The notes below the pieces were generated by a model. It ran no database searches. It was given only the letters and a program-made list of their open reading frames with translations, and was not told where the DNA came from. Shown piece after piece: positions 37,039 through 45,606 of a stretch of 64,000 bases of DNA. The stretch covers positions 124,001 to 188,000 of the forward strand of contig NZ_BMYD01000004.1 of assembly GCF_014652095.1 (NCBI RefSeq). Direction: 5' to 3'. The stretch's first letter is position 1. Every line of letters begins with the position of its first letter. Source of the stretch: Cognatilysobacter bugurensis. GTDB lineage: Bacteria > Pseudomonadota > Gammaproteobacteria > Xanthomonadales > Xanthomonadaceae. Position numbers and translations under genes: made by a program.

Positions 37039-38529
37039 ATGTCCCTCGAATTCGAACTGAACCGCGACGCCCCCGCCGCCGTCGACGCCGACGCCGATTG
37101 CATCGTGGTGGGCGCATTTGCCGACCAGACGCTGACCGCAGCGGGCGCTGCGATTGACGCGACCTCCGGCGGCCGCCTGCGCGCCCTGCTCGAGCGCGGT
37201 GACATCAGCGGCAAGGCCGGCAAGACCGCGCTGCTGCACGACCTGCCGAACGTGCGCAGCCCGCGCGTGCTCGTCGTGGGCCTGGGCGAGACGGCGAAGT
37301 TCGGCGTCGCGCAGTACCTCAAGGCGGTGGGCGACGCGGTGCGCGCGCTCAAGGCGGGCCCGGTCGCGCATGCGCTGCTGACCTTGCCCGAGGCGAGCGT
37401 GTCGGGCCGCGATGCGGCATGGGCGATCCGCCAGGCCGTCGTCGTCGCCGACCATGCGGCCTACCGCTACACCGCCACGCTCGGCGAGCAGTCGCGCGCG
37501 AAGATCGAGCCCGGCCTGCGCCGCGTCAGCATCACCGGTGCCGATGCCGCCGCGCTTGCGCAGGGCACGGCGATCGCCGCGGGCGTGAAGTTCGCGCGTG
37601 AGCTCGGCAACCTGCCGCCGAACATCTGCAACCCCGGCTACCTGGCACAGCAGGCGCAGGAATTCGCGTCGCGCTTCGACACCACCGAGTGCGAAGTGCT
37701 CGACCGCGAGCAGATGCAGCAGCTCGGCATGGGCTCGCTGCTCGCCGTCGCGCGCGGCTCGGCGAACCCGCCCAAGCTCATCGTGCTGAAGTACCGCGGC
37801 GCGGGCGATGCGAAGCCCTACGTGCTCGTCGGCAAGGGCATCACGTTCGACAGCGGCGGCGTGAACCTCAAGGTGCAGGGCGGCGTCGAGGAAATGAAGT
37901 ACGACATGTGCGGCGCCGCGAACGTGCTCGGCACGTTCGTCGCCGCCGTCGGCATGCGCCTGCCGATCAACCTCAACGTCCTGGTGCCCGCTGTCGAGAA
38001 CATGCTCGATGCCGACGCGTACCGCCCGTCCGACGTGCTCACGAGCATGTCAGGCAAGACGATCGAAGTCGGCAACACCGACGCCGAGGGCCGCCTGATC
38101 CTGTGCGACACGCTGACCTACGCGCAGCGCTTCGAGCCGGCTGCGCTGCTCGACGTGGCGACGCTTACCGGCGCGTGCATGGTCGCGCTGGGCCGGTTCG
38201 CGACGGGCCTCATGACCAAGCACGACGACCTCGCCGACGAGCTGCTGCGCGCCGGCGAGCACGTGTTCGATCGCGCGTGGCGCCTGCCGCTGTGGGACGA
38301 GTACCAGACCCAGCTCGAGTCCACGTTCGCCGACGTTTACAACATCGGCGGCCGCTGGGGCGGCGCAATCACGGCCGGCTGCTTCCTCGCGCGCTTCACC
38401 GAGGGCCAGCGCTGGGCGCACCTGGACATCGCCGGTGTCGCGAACGACGAGGGCAAGCGCGGCATGGCGACCGGCCGTCCGGTCGGCCTGCTGTCGCAGT
38501 GGCTGATCGACCGGGCCCAAACCGCCTGA
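37039..38529 (+). CDS. pepA: leucyl aminopeptidase PepA
   Basis: A 496-residue M17 aminopeptidase; in E. coli it also acts as a DNA-binding factor in Xer recombination and carAB control. The C-terminal catalytic domain has the metal-binding [15 protein letters not shown] (Lys, Asp), [14 protein letters not shown] and the signature [14 protein letters not shown]. The N-terminal macro-like domain is complete. The ATG before SLEFELNRD is chosen; earlier in-frame sequence lies in the divergent promoter region. It leads the pepA-holC-valS unit. Confidence 0.97.
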   Translation: MSLEFELNRDAPAAVDADADCIVVGAFADQTLTAAGAAIDATSGGRLRALLERGDISGKAGKTALLHDLPNVRSPRVLVVGLGETAKFGVAQYLKAVGDAVRALKAGPVAHALLTLPEASVSGRDAAWAIRQAVVVADHAAYRYTATLGEQSRAKIEPGLRRVSITGADAAALAQGTAIAAGVKFARELGNLPPNICNPGYLAQQAQEFASRFDTTECEVLDREQMQQLGMGSLLAVARGSANPPKLIVLKYRGAGDAKPYVLVGKGITFDSGGVNLKVQGGVEEMKYDMCGAANVLGTFVAAVGMRLPINLNVLVPAVENMLDADAYRPSDVLTSMSGKTIEVGNTDAEGRLILCDTLTYAQRFEPAALLDVATLTGACMVALGRFATGLMTKHDDLADELLRAGEHVFDRAWRLPLWDEYQTQLESTFADVYNIGGRWGGAITAGCFLARFTEGQRWAHLDIAGVANDEGKRGMATGRPVGLLSQWLIDRAQTA

Positions 38530-38610
38530 CCGACGCCGTTGATCGATGCCGCGTGCCGGGACTGGCACGCGGTGGCCCGATCCTTTCCGACCCTGCCGAT
38601 CACGAGCCCG

Positions 38611-39036
38611 ATGCCCCGCGCCGATTTCTACCTCGTCACCACACCGCGCTTTCGCGAGCAGCCGCTGCGCCTCGTCTGCGAGCTGGTGCGCAAGGCACAT
38701 GCGGCCGGCCTGCCGACGCTGATCCTCGCGCGCGACGACGCGCAGGCCGAGACGCTCGACGACATGCTCTGGGACATGGGCGAGGACGCGTTCATTCCGC
38801 ACCAGATCGCCGGGCTGGACGAGGATGAGGACGAGGCCGACGTGCTCATCGCCGGCCCCGCATCCGACGCCGCGCTCCGTCCACTGGTGATCAACCTGCG
38901 CGACGCCGCGGTCGCCGGCACGTTCGATCGCGTGCTCGAGGTCGTGCCGGCCGACGAATCCGCGCGCGGCCCATTGCGCGAGCGCTGGAAGCAGTACCAG
39001 GCGCGCGGCCTCGAACTCCAGAAACACGATATGTAG
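38611..39036 (+). CDS. holC: DNA polymerase III subunit chi
   Basis: HolC links the clamp loader to single-strand-binding protein, through its partner HolD (psi). The 141-residue protein has the chi fold: [20 protein letters not shown], then [18 protein letters not shown] and the Asp/Glu-rich [34 protein letters not shown] is at the C-terminus. The ATG before PRADFYL is the family start. It lies between pepA and valS as in E. coli. A candidate psi gene is 4 kb downstream. Confidence 0.93.
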   Translation: MPRADFYLVTTPRFREQPLRLVCELVRKAHAAGLPTLILARDDAQAETLDDMLWDMGEDAFIPHQIAGLDEDEDEADVLIAGPASDAALRPLVINLRDAAVAGTFDRVLEVVPADESARGPLRERWKQYQARGLELQKHDM

Positions 39037-39203
39037 ACCGCTGCAGGTGCAGTGAACTGCAGCACGGGCTCCCGCAGCACCGCGGAGCCGCCACAGCAGC
39101 ACAGGCCATGCCCGTCGGCATCCCGCGCGAAGCGCTTGCCGACCCGGACGACCGCCGCAAGCCGCCGCCCAATCCCGCCCTCCCTTTCGAAACCTCGATC
39201 GCC

Positions 39204-42059
39204 ATGTCCACCCTCGCCCCCGGCTACGACCCCACCCAATTCGAGACCCGCCTGTACGAGCAATGGGAGTCGAGCGGTGCGTTCCAACCGCGTGGCGAGG
39301 GCGAGCCCTACTGCATCCTGCTGCCGCCGCCGAACGTCACCGGCACACTGCACATGGGCCATGCATTCCAGCACACGCTGCAGGATGCGCTGATCCGCTA
39401 CCACCGCATGCTCGGCTGCGACACGCTGTGGCAGATGGGCACCGACCACGCGGGCATCGCGACCGAGATGGTGGTCTCGCGCAACCTCGCGAACGAAGGC
39501 GCGGGCGAGACCCGTGACTCGCTCGGCCGCGACGGCTTCATCGCGAAGGTCTGGGATTGGAAGCAGAAATCGGGCGACACGATCGAGCGGCAGATGCGCC
39601 GCCTCGGCACGTCGGGCGACTGGACGCGCAGCGTGTTCACGATGGACCCGATGGCCGCCGACGCGGTTCGGGAAGCATTCGTGAAGCTGCACGAGCAGGG
39701 CCTGATCTACCGCGGCCAGCGGCTCGTGAACTGGGATCCGGTGCTGAAGACCGCGATCTCCGATCTCGAAGTCGTCAACGAGGAAGAGGACGGCTCGCTG
39801 TGGTCGATCCGCTACCCGCTCGCCGACGGCGCGACCTACGAATACGTCGAGCACGACGCCGACGGCAACGAATTCCTGCGCGAGATGCGCGACTATCTCG
39901 TCGTCGCCACCACGCGACCGGAGACCATGCTCGGCGACACCGCCGCGATGGTGCATCCGGACGACGAGCGCTACGCGGCGCTCGCGGGCCGTGAGGTCGT
40001 GCTGCCGTTGACCGGCCGCCGCATCCCGGTCATTACCGACGACTACGTCGACCGCGCGTTCGGCACCGGCGTGGTCAAGGTCACGCCGGCGCACGACTTC
40101 AACGACTATGCGGTCGGCCAGCGCCATGGGCTGCCGCTGCTCAACATCTTCACGCTGGATGCGAAGGTGATCGACGGCGCGGCCGCGGACGACGTCGGCG
40201 TGCCGCAGGCCTACCGCGGCCTCGACCGGTTCGACGCGCGCAAGGCCGTGCTCGCCGATCTGGCGGCGCAGGGCCTCCTCGTCGAGACCAAGCCGCACAA
40301 GCTGCAGGTGCCGCGCGGCGATCGCACGGGCCAGGTCATCGAGCCGTACCTCACGGACCAGTGGTTCGTGAAGATGGACACGCTCGGCGCTCGCGGGCTC
40401 GAGTTGGCCGAGACGGGCGCGGTCAAGTTCGTGCCTTCGAATTGGATCAACACTTACCGCCACTGGATGGAAAACATCCAGGACTGGTGCATCAGCCGCC
40501 AGCTCTGGTGGGGCCACCGCATCCCGGCGTGGTACGACGCGCAGGGCAACGTCTACGTGGGCCACGACGAAAACGAAGTGCGCACCAAGCACGGCCTCGG
40601 CAGCGACGTCGCGCTCACGCAGGACAACGATGTCCTCGAGACCTGGTTCTCGTCGGCGATGTGGCCGTTTTCCACGATGGGCTGGCCGAATGACGCGCTG
40701 ATGCAGCAGCGCGGCTTCGAGCGTTACGTGCCCTCGAGCGTGCTCGTCACTGGCTTCGACATCATCTTCTTCTGGGTCGCCCGGATGATCATGATGACGG
40801 ATCACTTCACGGGCGAAGTGCCGTTCAAGGACGTTTACATCACCGGCCTCGTGCGCGATGCGCAGGGCCAGAAAATGAGCAAGTCCAAGGGCAACATCCT
40901 TGACCCGCTCGACCTCATCGACGGCATCACGCTCGACGCGCTCGTCGCCAAACGCACGAGCGGGCTCATGCAGCCGAAGATGGCCGAGAAGATCGAGAAG
41001 GCCACGCGCAAGGAGTTTCCGAACGGCATCCCCGCGTTCGGCGCCGACGCGCTGCGCTTCACGATCTGCGCACTCGCCACGCACGGCCGCGACATCAAGT
41101 TCGATCTCGGCCGCGCCGAGGGCTACAAGAATTTCTGCAACAAGCTGTGGAACGCAACGCGCTTCGTGCTCATGAACACCGAGGGCTTTAGCGCCTCGGG
41201 CGTGCCGCAGCCGAAGACCGACGCCGAGCGCTGGATCCTCGCGCAGCTTGCGCGCGTGTCCGCCGAGGCCGAGCAGCACTTCGCCGATTACCGCTTCGAC
41301 CTACTCGCGCAGGCGCTGTACGAGTTCGCGTGGAACGACGTGTGCGACTGGTTCGTCGAACTCGCCAAGCCCGCGCTCAACGGTGACGACGCGGCGGCCA
41401 CCGACAGCACGCGGCACACGCTGCTGTACGTGCTCGAACGCCTGCTCGCGCTGCTGCACCCGCTGATTCCGTTCGTGACCGAGGAGCTGTGGCAGGCGGT
41501 GGTGCCGAAGCTCGGGGTCACGGAGTCGACTGTCATGCTGCGGCCGTATCCGCGCGCCGCCGATCTCGCGTCGGGCGATGCGCAAGCCGAGGCCGCGGTC
41601 GAATGGCTCAAGGCCGTGATTTCCTCGGTGCGTCGAATCCGCAGCGAGCTCAACGTCGCGCCGGCCAAGCAGGTCGCGCTGCTGCTCGCGGACGGGACGG
41701 CCGATGACCGTGAGCGCGCGACGCGCTTTGCGTCGCAGTTGCGCTTCCTGTGCAAGCTGGAGTCGATCGCCACGCTCGACGACGCGAACGACGCGCCCGC
41801 TTCCGCTGCCGGCGTGGTCGGCACGCTGAAGCTGCTGGTGCCGCTCGAGGGCCTCGTCGACCTCGGCGCCGAGCGCACGCGCCTCGACAAGGAGCTCAAG
41901 CGCGTCGACGGCGAGATCGCGAAATGCCAGGGCAAGCTGGCAAGCGACACCTTCGTTGCGAATGCACCGCCGGCCGTCGTTGAACAGGAGCGCAAGCGCC
42001 TGGTCGACTGGACGGTGCAGCGCGAAGGCCTGGCTGCGCAGCGCGCGAAGCTCGGCTGA
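39204..42059 (+). CDS. valS: valyl-tRNA synthetase
   Basis: Charges tRNA-Val. The 951-residue class I synthetase shows [16 protein letters not shown] (HIGH motif as HMGH) and the CP1 editing domain with [32 protein letters not shown] and the KMSKS loop [14 protein letters not shown] follow. The C-terminal coiled-coil arm is present ([20 protein letters not shown]). The start is the ATG before STLAPGYDP; upstream in-frame codons run through the 167-bp spacer after holC. Confidence 0.98.
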   Translation: MSTLAPGYDPTQFETRLYEQWESSGAFQPRGEGEPYCILLPPPNVTGTLHMGHAFQHTLQDALIRYHRMLGCDTLWQMGTDHAGIATEMVVSRNLANEGAGETRDSLGRDGFIAKVWDWKQKSGDTIERQMRRLGTSGDWTRSVFTMDPMAADAVREAFVKLHEQGLIYRGQRLVNWDPVLKTAISDLEVVNEEEDGSLWSIRYPLADGATYEYVEHDADGNEFLREMRDYLVVATTRPETMLGDTAAMVHPDDERYAALAGREVVLPLTGRRIPVITDDYVDRAFGTGVVKVTPAHDFNDYAVGQRHGLPLLNIFTLDAKVIDGAAADDVGVPQAYRGLDRFDARKAVLADLAAQGLLVETKPHKLQVPRGDRTGQVIEPYLTDQWFVKMDTLGARGLELAETGAVKFVPSNWINTYRHWMENIQDWCISRQLWWGHRIPAWYDAQGNVYVGHDENEVRTKHGLGSDVALTQDNDVLETWFSSAMWPFSTMGWPNDALMQQRGFERYVPSSVLVTGFDIIFFWVARMIMMTDHFTGEVPFKDVYITGLVRDAQGQKMSKSKGNILDPLDLIDGITLDALVAKRTSGLMQPKMAEKIEKATRKEFPNGIPAFGADALRFTICALATHGRDIKFDLGRAEGYKNFCNKLWNATRFVLMNTEGFSASGVPQPKTDAERWILAQLARVSAEAEQHFADYRFDLLAQALYEFAWNDVCDWFVELAKPALNGDDAAATDSTRHTLLYVLERLLALLHPLIPFVTEELWQAVVPKLGVTESTVMLRPYPRAADLASGDAQAEAAVEWLKAVISSVRRIRSELNVAPAKQVALLLADGTADDRERATRFASQLRFLCKLESIATLDDANDAPASAAGVVGTLKLLVPLEGLVDLGAERTRLDKELKRVDGEIAKCQGKLASDTFVANAPPAVVEQERKRLVDWTVQREGLAAQRAKLG

Positions 42060-42083
42060 GCCCGCGGCGAAACCGCCGCCGGT

Positions 42084-42566
42084 CTACTCCGGCGGCAGCA
42101 GTTCGATTGCCATGACGAGCGCGTCCTCGCGGCCGTTTGCGGCCGGGTAATAGCGCGGCCGGCGGCCGATTTCGTTGAAGCCTTCCGAGTCGTAGAGCGC
42201 GATCGCGCCCTTGTTGGTCGGCCGCACCTCGAGAAAGACGCGATGCGCGCCGCGCCCGCGGGCGAGCTGCAGGATCGCGCGCAGCAAACGCCGGCCGTGG
42301 CCGAGGCCCTGGCATTCGGGCGCGACGCAGACGTTGAGCACGTGCGCCTCGTCGGCGGCGAGGCTCAGCAAAAAATAGCCGATGATGCGGCCGTCCTCGA
42401 CGAGCACCCAGGACGGGTAATCCGCGCGCAGGCAATCGCGGAAGATGCCCGCCGTCCATGGAAACGGGTACGCGCGCAGCTCGACCTCGTAGACCGCGTC
42501 GAGGTCGGCCTCCTGCATCGGGCGCAGCGACGCGCGCGGGCCTGCGTCAGTCGCGAGTGCCCTCAT
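42084..42566 (-). CDS. rimI: ribosomal protein S18-alanine N-acetyltransferase
   Basis: A GNAT acetyltransferase of 160 residues that acetylates the N-terminus of S18. Family blocks are RPMQEADLDAVYEVELRAYP, the acetyl-CoA loop VAPECQGLGHGRRLLRA and FLEVRPTNKGAIALYDSEGF. IGRRPRYYP near the end is characteristic of RimI. The chosen ATG gives a short extra N-terminus. It follows the holD-like gene by 31 bp, as rimI follows holD in E. coli. Confidence 0.94.
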   Translation of the reverse strand: MRALATDAGPRASLRPMQEADLDAVYEVELRAYPFPWTAGIFRDCLRADYPSWVLVEDGRIIGYFLLSLAADEAHVLNVCVAPECQGLGHGRRLLRAILQLARGRGAHRVFLEVRPTNKGAIALYDSEGFNEIGRRPRYYPAANGREDALVMAIELLPPE

Positions 42567-42597
42567 GCCCGCCTCCGCGCGTGATGTAGCGCGCGAC

Positions 42598-42966
42598 TCA
42601 CCGACGGCTCCGCATCCGCAGCGCGCGCAGCGCCGGCCACAGCGCACGCTTGGCCGCCGGGTCGCGACGCAGCGCCCGCAGGTCGCCCGCAAGGCGGCCC
42701 AACTCAGCGAGGTCGTCGCAGCGCGAGGCGCGCAGCAGTGCACGCATCAACGGGTCGGTCAGATCGACACCGGGGGCGGCTGCGCCGCGCGGCGCAGCCG
42801 GACGTGCCGAACGTGTGTCGACTTCGGACGGGGCTTCAACCGCCGGCGGCGGCTCGGCGACCGCGACCGCCTCCGCATCTGCATCCGCTGCGCCGGCCGG
42901 CATGAGCAGGTCGTAGCCCATCACCTGCAACCACTCGCGCTGCTCGGCGCTCCACTGCGCGCTCAT
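42598..42966 (-). CDS. holD: divergent DNA polymerase III subunit psi (HolD)
   Basis: A 122-residue protein that would normally be called hypothetical. Three blocks line up, in order, with E. coli HolD as I remember it. QREWLQVMGYDLLMPAG (9-25) matches the N-terminal peptide that contacts the clamp loader. LTDPLMRALLRA (69-80) matches LTDPLVSDVLRA. LRRDPAAKRALWPAL (99-113) matches LRANPTARAALWQQI. The middle is replaced by an Ala/Pro/Glu-rich linker. Context agrees: it sits directly upstream of rimI, as holD does in E. coli, and holC is also in the window. Its ATG overlaps the pssA stop by 4 bp. Confidence 0.72.
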   Translation of the reverse strand: MSAQWSAEQREWLQVMGYDLLMPAGAADADAEAVAVAEPPPAVEAPSEVDTRSARPAAPRGAAAPGVDLTDPLMRALLRASRCDDLAELGRLAGDLRALRRDPAAKRALWPALRALRMRSRR

Positions 42967-43748
42967 GGCGCGCTCTCCGCGGGCGCACGCCGGACGCGCC
43001 GGACCACGCTGTGCATCGGCCCGGCCAGTGCGTACGCCGCGCAGATCGCGAGCAGCACGCCCGGCGGGTAGATCGCAATGCCGATGAGCACCGCGAGCAC
43101 GACGATGATCGCCAGGAACGGCAGGCGGTCGTTACGCGGGCCGCTGGCCTTGAAACTGTAATAGCGCAGGCGGCTGACCATCAGCAGCGCCGCGACGACC
43201 GTCACCGCGAGCGCGACGTAGCGCAGCGCGCGCCCGTCGAGCCCCAGGCTCACGCAGGTCCACACGAAGCTCGCGACCAGGCCCGCCGCCGCCGGGCTGG
43301 CGAGGCCGATGAACCAGCGCTTGTCGACCTGCCCGACCTGCGAGTTGAACCGCGCCAACCGCAGCGCCGCGCAGGCCGCGTACAGGAACGCGGCGATCCA
43401 GCCGATCTTGCCCGGCGTCACGCCGTCGAGGCGCAGGGAGTCGAGCGCCCAGTGGTACATGAGCAGCGACGGCGCCAGGCCGAAGCTGATGAGGTCGGCG
43501 AGCGAGTCGTACTGCACGCCAAACTCGCTCTGCGTGTTCGTGAGCCGTGCGACGCGGCCGTCGACCCCGTCGAGCAGCGCTGCGATGAACACGGCGATGC
43601 AGGCGAATTCATACCGGCCCTGCGTCGCGGCGATGATCGCGTAGTAGCCCGCGAACAGCCCGCCGGTCGTGAACAGGTTCGGCAGCAGGTAGACCCCGCG
43701 GTTGCGCGGGCGGGCCGGCGGAGGCGCGGGCATGTGCGTCGGGTCCAT
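42963..43748 (-). CDS. pssA: CDP-diacylglycerol--serine O-phosphatidyltransferase
   Basis: Makes phosphatidylserine, the precursor of phosphatidylethanolamine. The 261-residue protein is the polytopic type (several membrane segments), not the E. coli phospholipase-D-like type. The CDP-alcohol phosphotransferase motif is complete: LLDGVDGRVARLTNTQS followed by FGVQYDSLADLISFG. It starts MDPTHMPAPPP; a second ATG five codons on is possible. It is divergent from the DUF4124 gene across 76 bp; TACACT on the minus strand at 43756-43761 may be its -10. Confidence 0.95.
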   Translation of the reverse strand: MDPTHMPAPPPARPRNRGVYLLPNLFTTGGLFAGYYAIIAATQGRYEFACIAVFIAALLDGVDGRVARLTNTQSEFGVQYDSLADLISFGLAPSLLMYHWALDSLRLDGVTPGKIGWIAAFLYAACAALRLARFNSQVGQVDKRWFIGLASPAAAGLVASFVWTCVSLGLDGRALRYVALAVTVVAALLMVSRLRYYSFKASGPRNDRLPFLAIIVVLAVLIGIAIYPPGVLLAICAAYALAGPMHSVVRRVRRAPAESAP

Positions 43749-43824
43749 TTTTTGAAGTGTACTGCTTGCTTCGTGGACGACGGCGGTGCTCGAATCCGGC
43801 AAAGCCGTCCCCCGGAGCCCCATC

Positions 43825-44244
43825 ATGTCCTGCGCCGCCCCCCGTTTCCCGCTCCTGCCGCTGTGCGGCGTCGCGCTCGGCCTGCTCGTTTCGCTCCCTG
43901 TGTCCGCCGCGAAGGTGTACCAGTGGAAGGACGCCCAGGGCGTCACTCATTACACCGACCTGCCGCCTGCCGGGCAGCACACGACGCGCACCGTCGGCGC
44001 CAAGACGGCAACGCCGGCGATCGCCGCCAAGCCGGCCGTCAATGCGAACTGCACGAATGCACGCGGAAACCTCAAGGTGCTCGAAGGCAATGCGCCGGTG
44101 GGCATCGACGCGGACAAGGACGGCAAGCCCGACAGCATGATGAGCCCGGAGCAGCGCGCCGCGCAGCTGCAGCTCGCGAAGGCGGCGATCGAGGTGCACT
44201 GCGAAGCCTCCCCCATCAGCGCGTCGGCGAAGAAAGCCGGCTGA
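43825..44244 (+). CDS. DUF4124 domain-containing exported protein
   Basis: A 139-residue protein with a signal peptide (LLPLCGVALGLLVSLPVSA). The DUF4124 core KVYQWKDAQGVTHYTDLPP follows at once. The rest has two cysteines (NANCTNARGN; EVHCEAS) that could pair. DUF4124 proteins are common in Gram-negative bacteria and their function is not known. The start is chosen at the ATG closest to the signal peptide; an upstream in-frame ATG is possible. Confidence 0.85.
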   Translation: MSCAAPRFPLLPLCGVALGLLVSLPVSAAKVYQWKDAQGVTHYTDLPPAGQHTTRTVGAKTATPAIAAKPAVNANCTNARGNLKVLEGNAPVGIDADKDGKPDSMMSPEQRAAQLQLAKAAIEVHCEASPISASAKKAG

Positions 44245-44300
44245 CATCCGGCGCTGCCGCTTCTGCGGCGCTGCCGATCGGTCATTGATCGCAAGCCACG

Positions 44301-44330
44301 TCGCCGCTGCCACTCGTGCAGCGGCGATTT
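44301..44330 (+). terminator. intrinsic terminator after the DUF4124 gene
   Basis: A perfect 10-bp stem (TCGCCGCTGC / GCAGCGGCGA) with a 7-nt loop is followed by TTTC, 57 bp after the stop. The short T run suggests moderate strength. The remaining 270 bp up to coxB show no gene; I saw no clear promoter there, although one is expected for the oxidase operon. Confidence 0.55.
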
Positions 44331-44604
44331 CATGTCCGCACGCGACGATGCACCGCCCCGCCCGGATGTGAGCACGCCCTGTTCACGTTCCTTTGCGCGC
44401 GATCGCGCGAGGCTGCGCCGATTCCGACCGGCCCGCGCCTTACGTGACCCGTCGACTCCCTTCGACCATCGTTGACCGCGCGACCTCGCCGCACCGCCTT
44501 CGTTGGCGCGCGGCCCGTCATGGGCGGAGTGCAGCGTGCTGGCCGGTGCAAGGCGAGCGCGGCTTGACGCATTTGCAGCAGCGGCGCGCCTGCGGAGCCG
44601 CTCG

Positions 44605-45606
44605 ATGAGCGGTGCCCACCGCGCCGCAGTGCGCTCCGTCGCCATGACGCTGGCGCTCGTAGGCCTCGCGGCATGTGCAAATCCGCAATCCACGCTCGCC
44701 CCGGCCGGCGTGGAGGCCGAGCGCGTCGCGCGGCTGTTCTGGATCATGACCGCCGGCGCGACGCTGGTGTGGATCGCCGTGATCGGGTTCGCGCTGTACG
44801 CCACGCGTGCGAACGCCGAGCGCCACGGCCGCAACGCGTCGCGCTGGCTCATCTTCGGCGGCGGCGTGGTGTTTCCTACACTGGTGCTCGGTGCGCTGCT
44901 CGCGTACGGATTGGCGATGATGCCGCCGCTGCGTGCGGACGCGTCGCCGGGTTCGGTGCGCGTGCATGTATCCGGCGAGCAGTGGTGGTGGCGCGTGCGC
45001 TACCGCCCGGCGGGCGGCAAGTGGATCGAACTCGCAAACGAGATCCGCCTGCCGGTCGGCGAACGCACCGAGTTCGAACTCGTGAGCCCTGACGTGATCC
45101 ATTCGTTCTGGATCCCGTCGCTCGGCGGCAAGATGGACATGATCCCGGGCCGCGTGAACCGGCTCGTGCTCGAGCCCACGCGCACCGGCGTGTTTCGCGG
45201 CGTGTGCGCGGAGTACTGCGGCGCCTCGCATGCGCACATGGAGTTCGTTGCAGTGGTCCTGGAGCGCGATGCGTTCGACCGATGGCTGCGCCACCAGGCC
45301 GCGCCCGCCGCGCCGCCGACGACACCGATCACACAGCGCGGCGAGCAGGCCTTCCTCCGCCAAGGCTGCGGCGGCTGCCACGTCGTTCGCGGCACACCGG
45401 CGAACGGCCCTCTCGGCCCCGACCTCACGCACGTCGGCAGCCGGCTCAGCCTGGCCGCCGGCACGCTGCCGAACACCGCTCCCGCGTTCGCGCGATGGAT
45501 TTCACGCACACACGCGGTCAAACCCGAGGTGCTGATGCCGTCGTACGGGATGCTGTCCGCCGATGAGGTCGCCGCGCTTGCGGCGTACTTGGAGTCGCTG
45601 CAGTGA
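44605..45606 (+). CDS. coxB: cytochrome c oxidase subunit II with fused cytochrome c domain
   Basis: Subunit II of an aa3/caa3-type oxidase; it accepts electrons at CuA and passes them to subunit I. The 333-residue protein has a lipoprotein signal (LALVGLAAC, Cys24) and two membrane segments (ATLVWIAVIGFALYA; PTLVLGALLAYGLAM). The CuA domain has SGEQWWWRVRY and the ligand loop GVCAEYCGASHAHMEF. A C-terminal class I cytochrome c domain has the heme site RQGCGGCHVVRG and a late Met (EVLMPSYG). Its stop overlaps the GTG start of coxA. Confidence 0.95.
   Translation: MSGAHRAAVRSVAMTLALVGLAACANPQSTLAPAGVEAERVARLFWIMTAGATLVWIAVIGFALYATRANAERHGRNASRWLIFGGGVVFPTLVLGALLAYGLAMMPPLRADASPGSVRVHVSGEQWWWRVRYRPAGGKWIELANEIRLPVGERTEFELVSPDVIHSFWIPSLGGKMDMIPGRVNRLVLEPTRTGVFRGVCAEYCGASHAHMEFVAVVLERDAFDRWLRHQAAPAAPPTTPITQRGEQAFLRQGCGGCHVVRGTPANGPLGPDLTHVGSRLSLAAGTLPNTAPAFARWISRTHAVKPEVLMPSYGMLSADEVAALAAYLESLQ

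Noticed and set aside
40835-41995. Minus-strand frames inside valS
   Set aside because: Antisense to an intact synthetase; no independent evidence.
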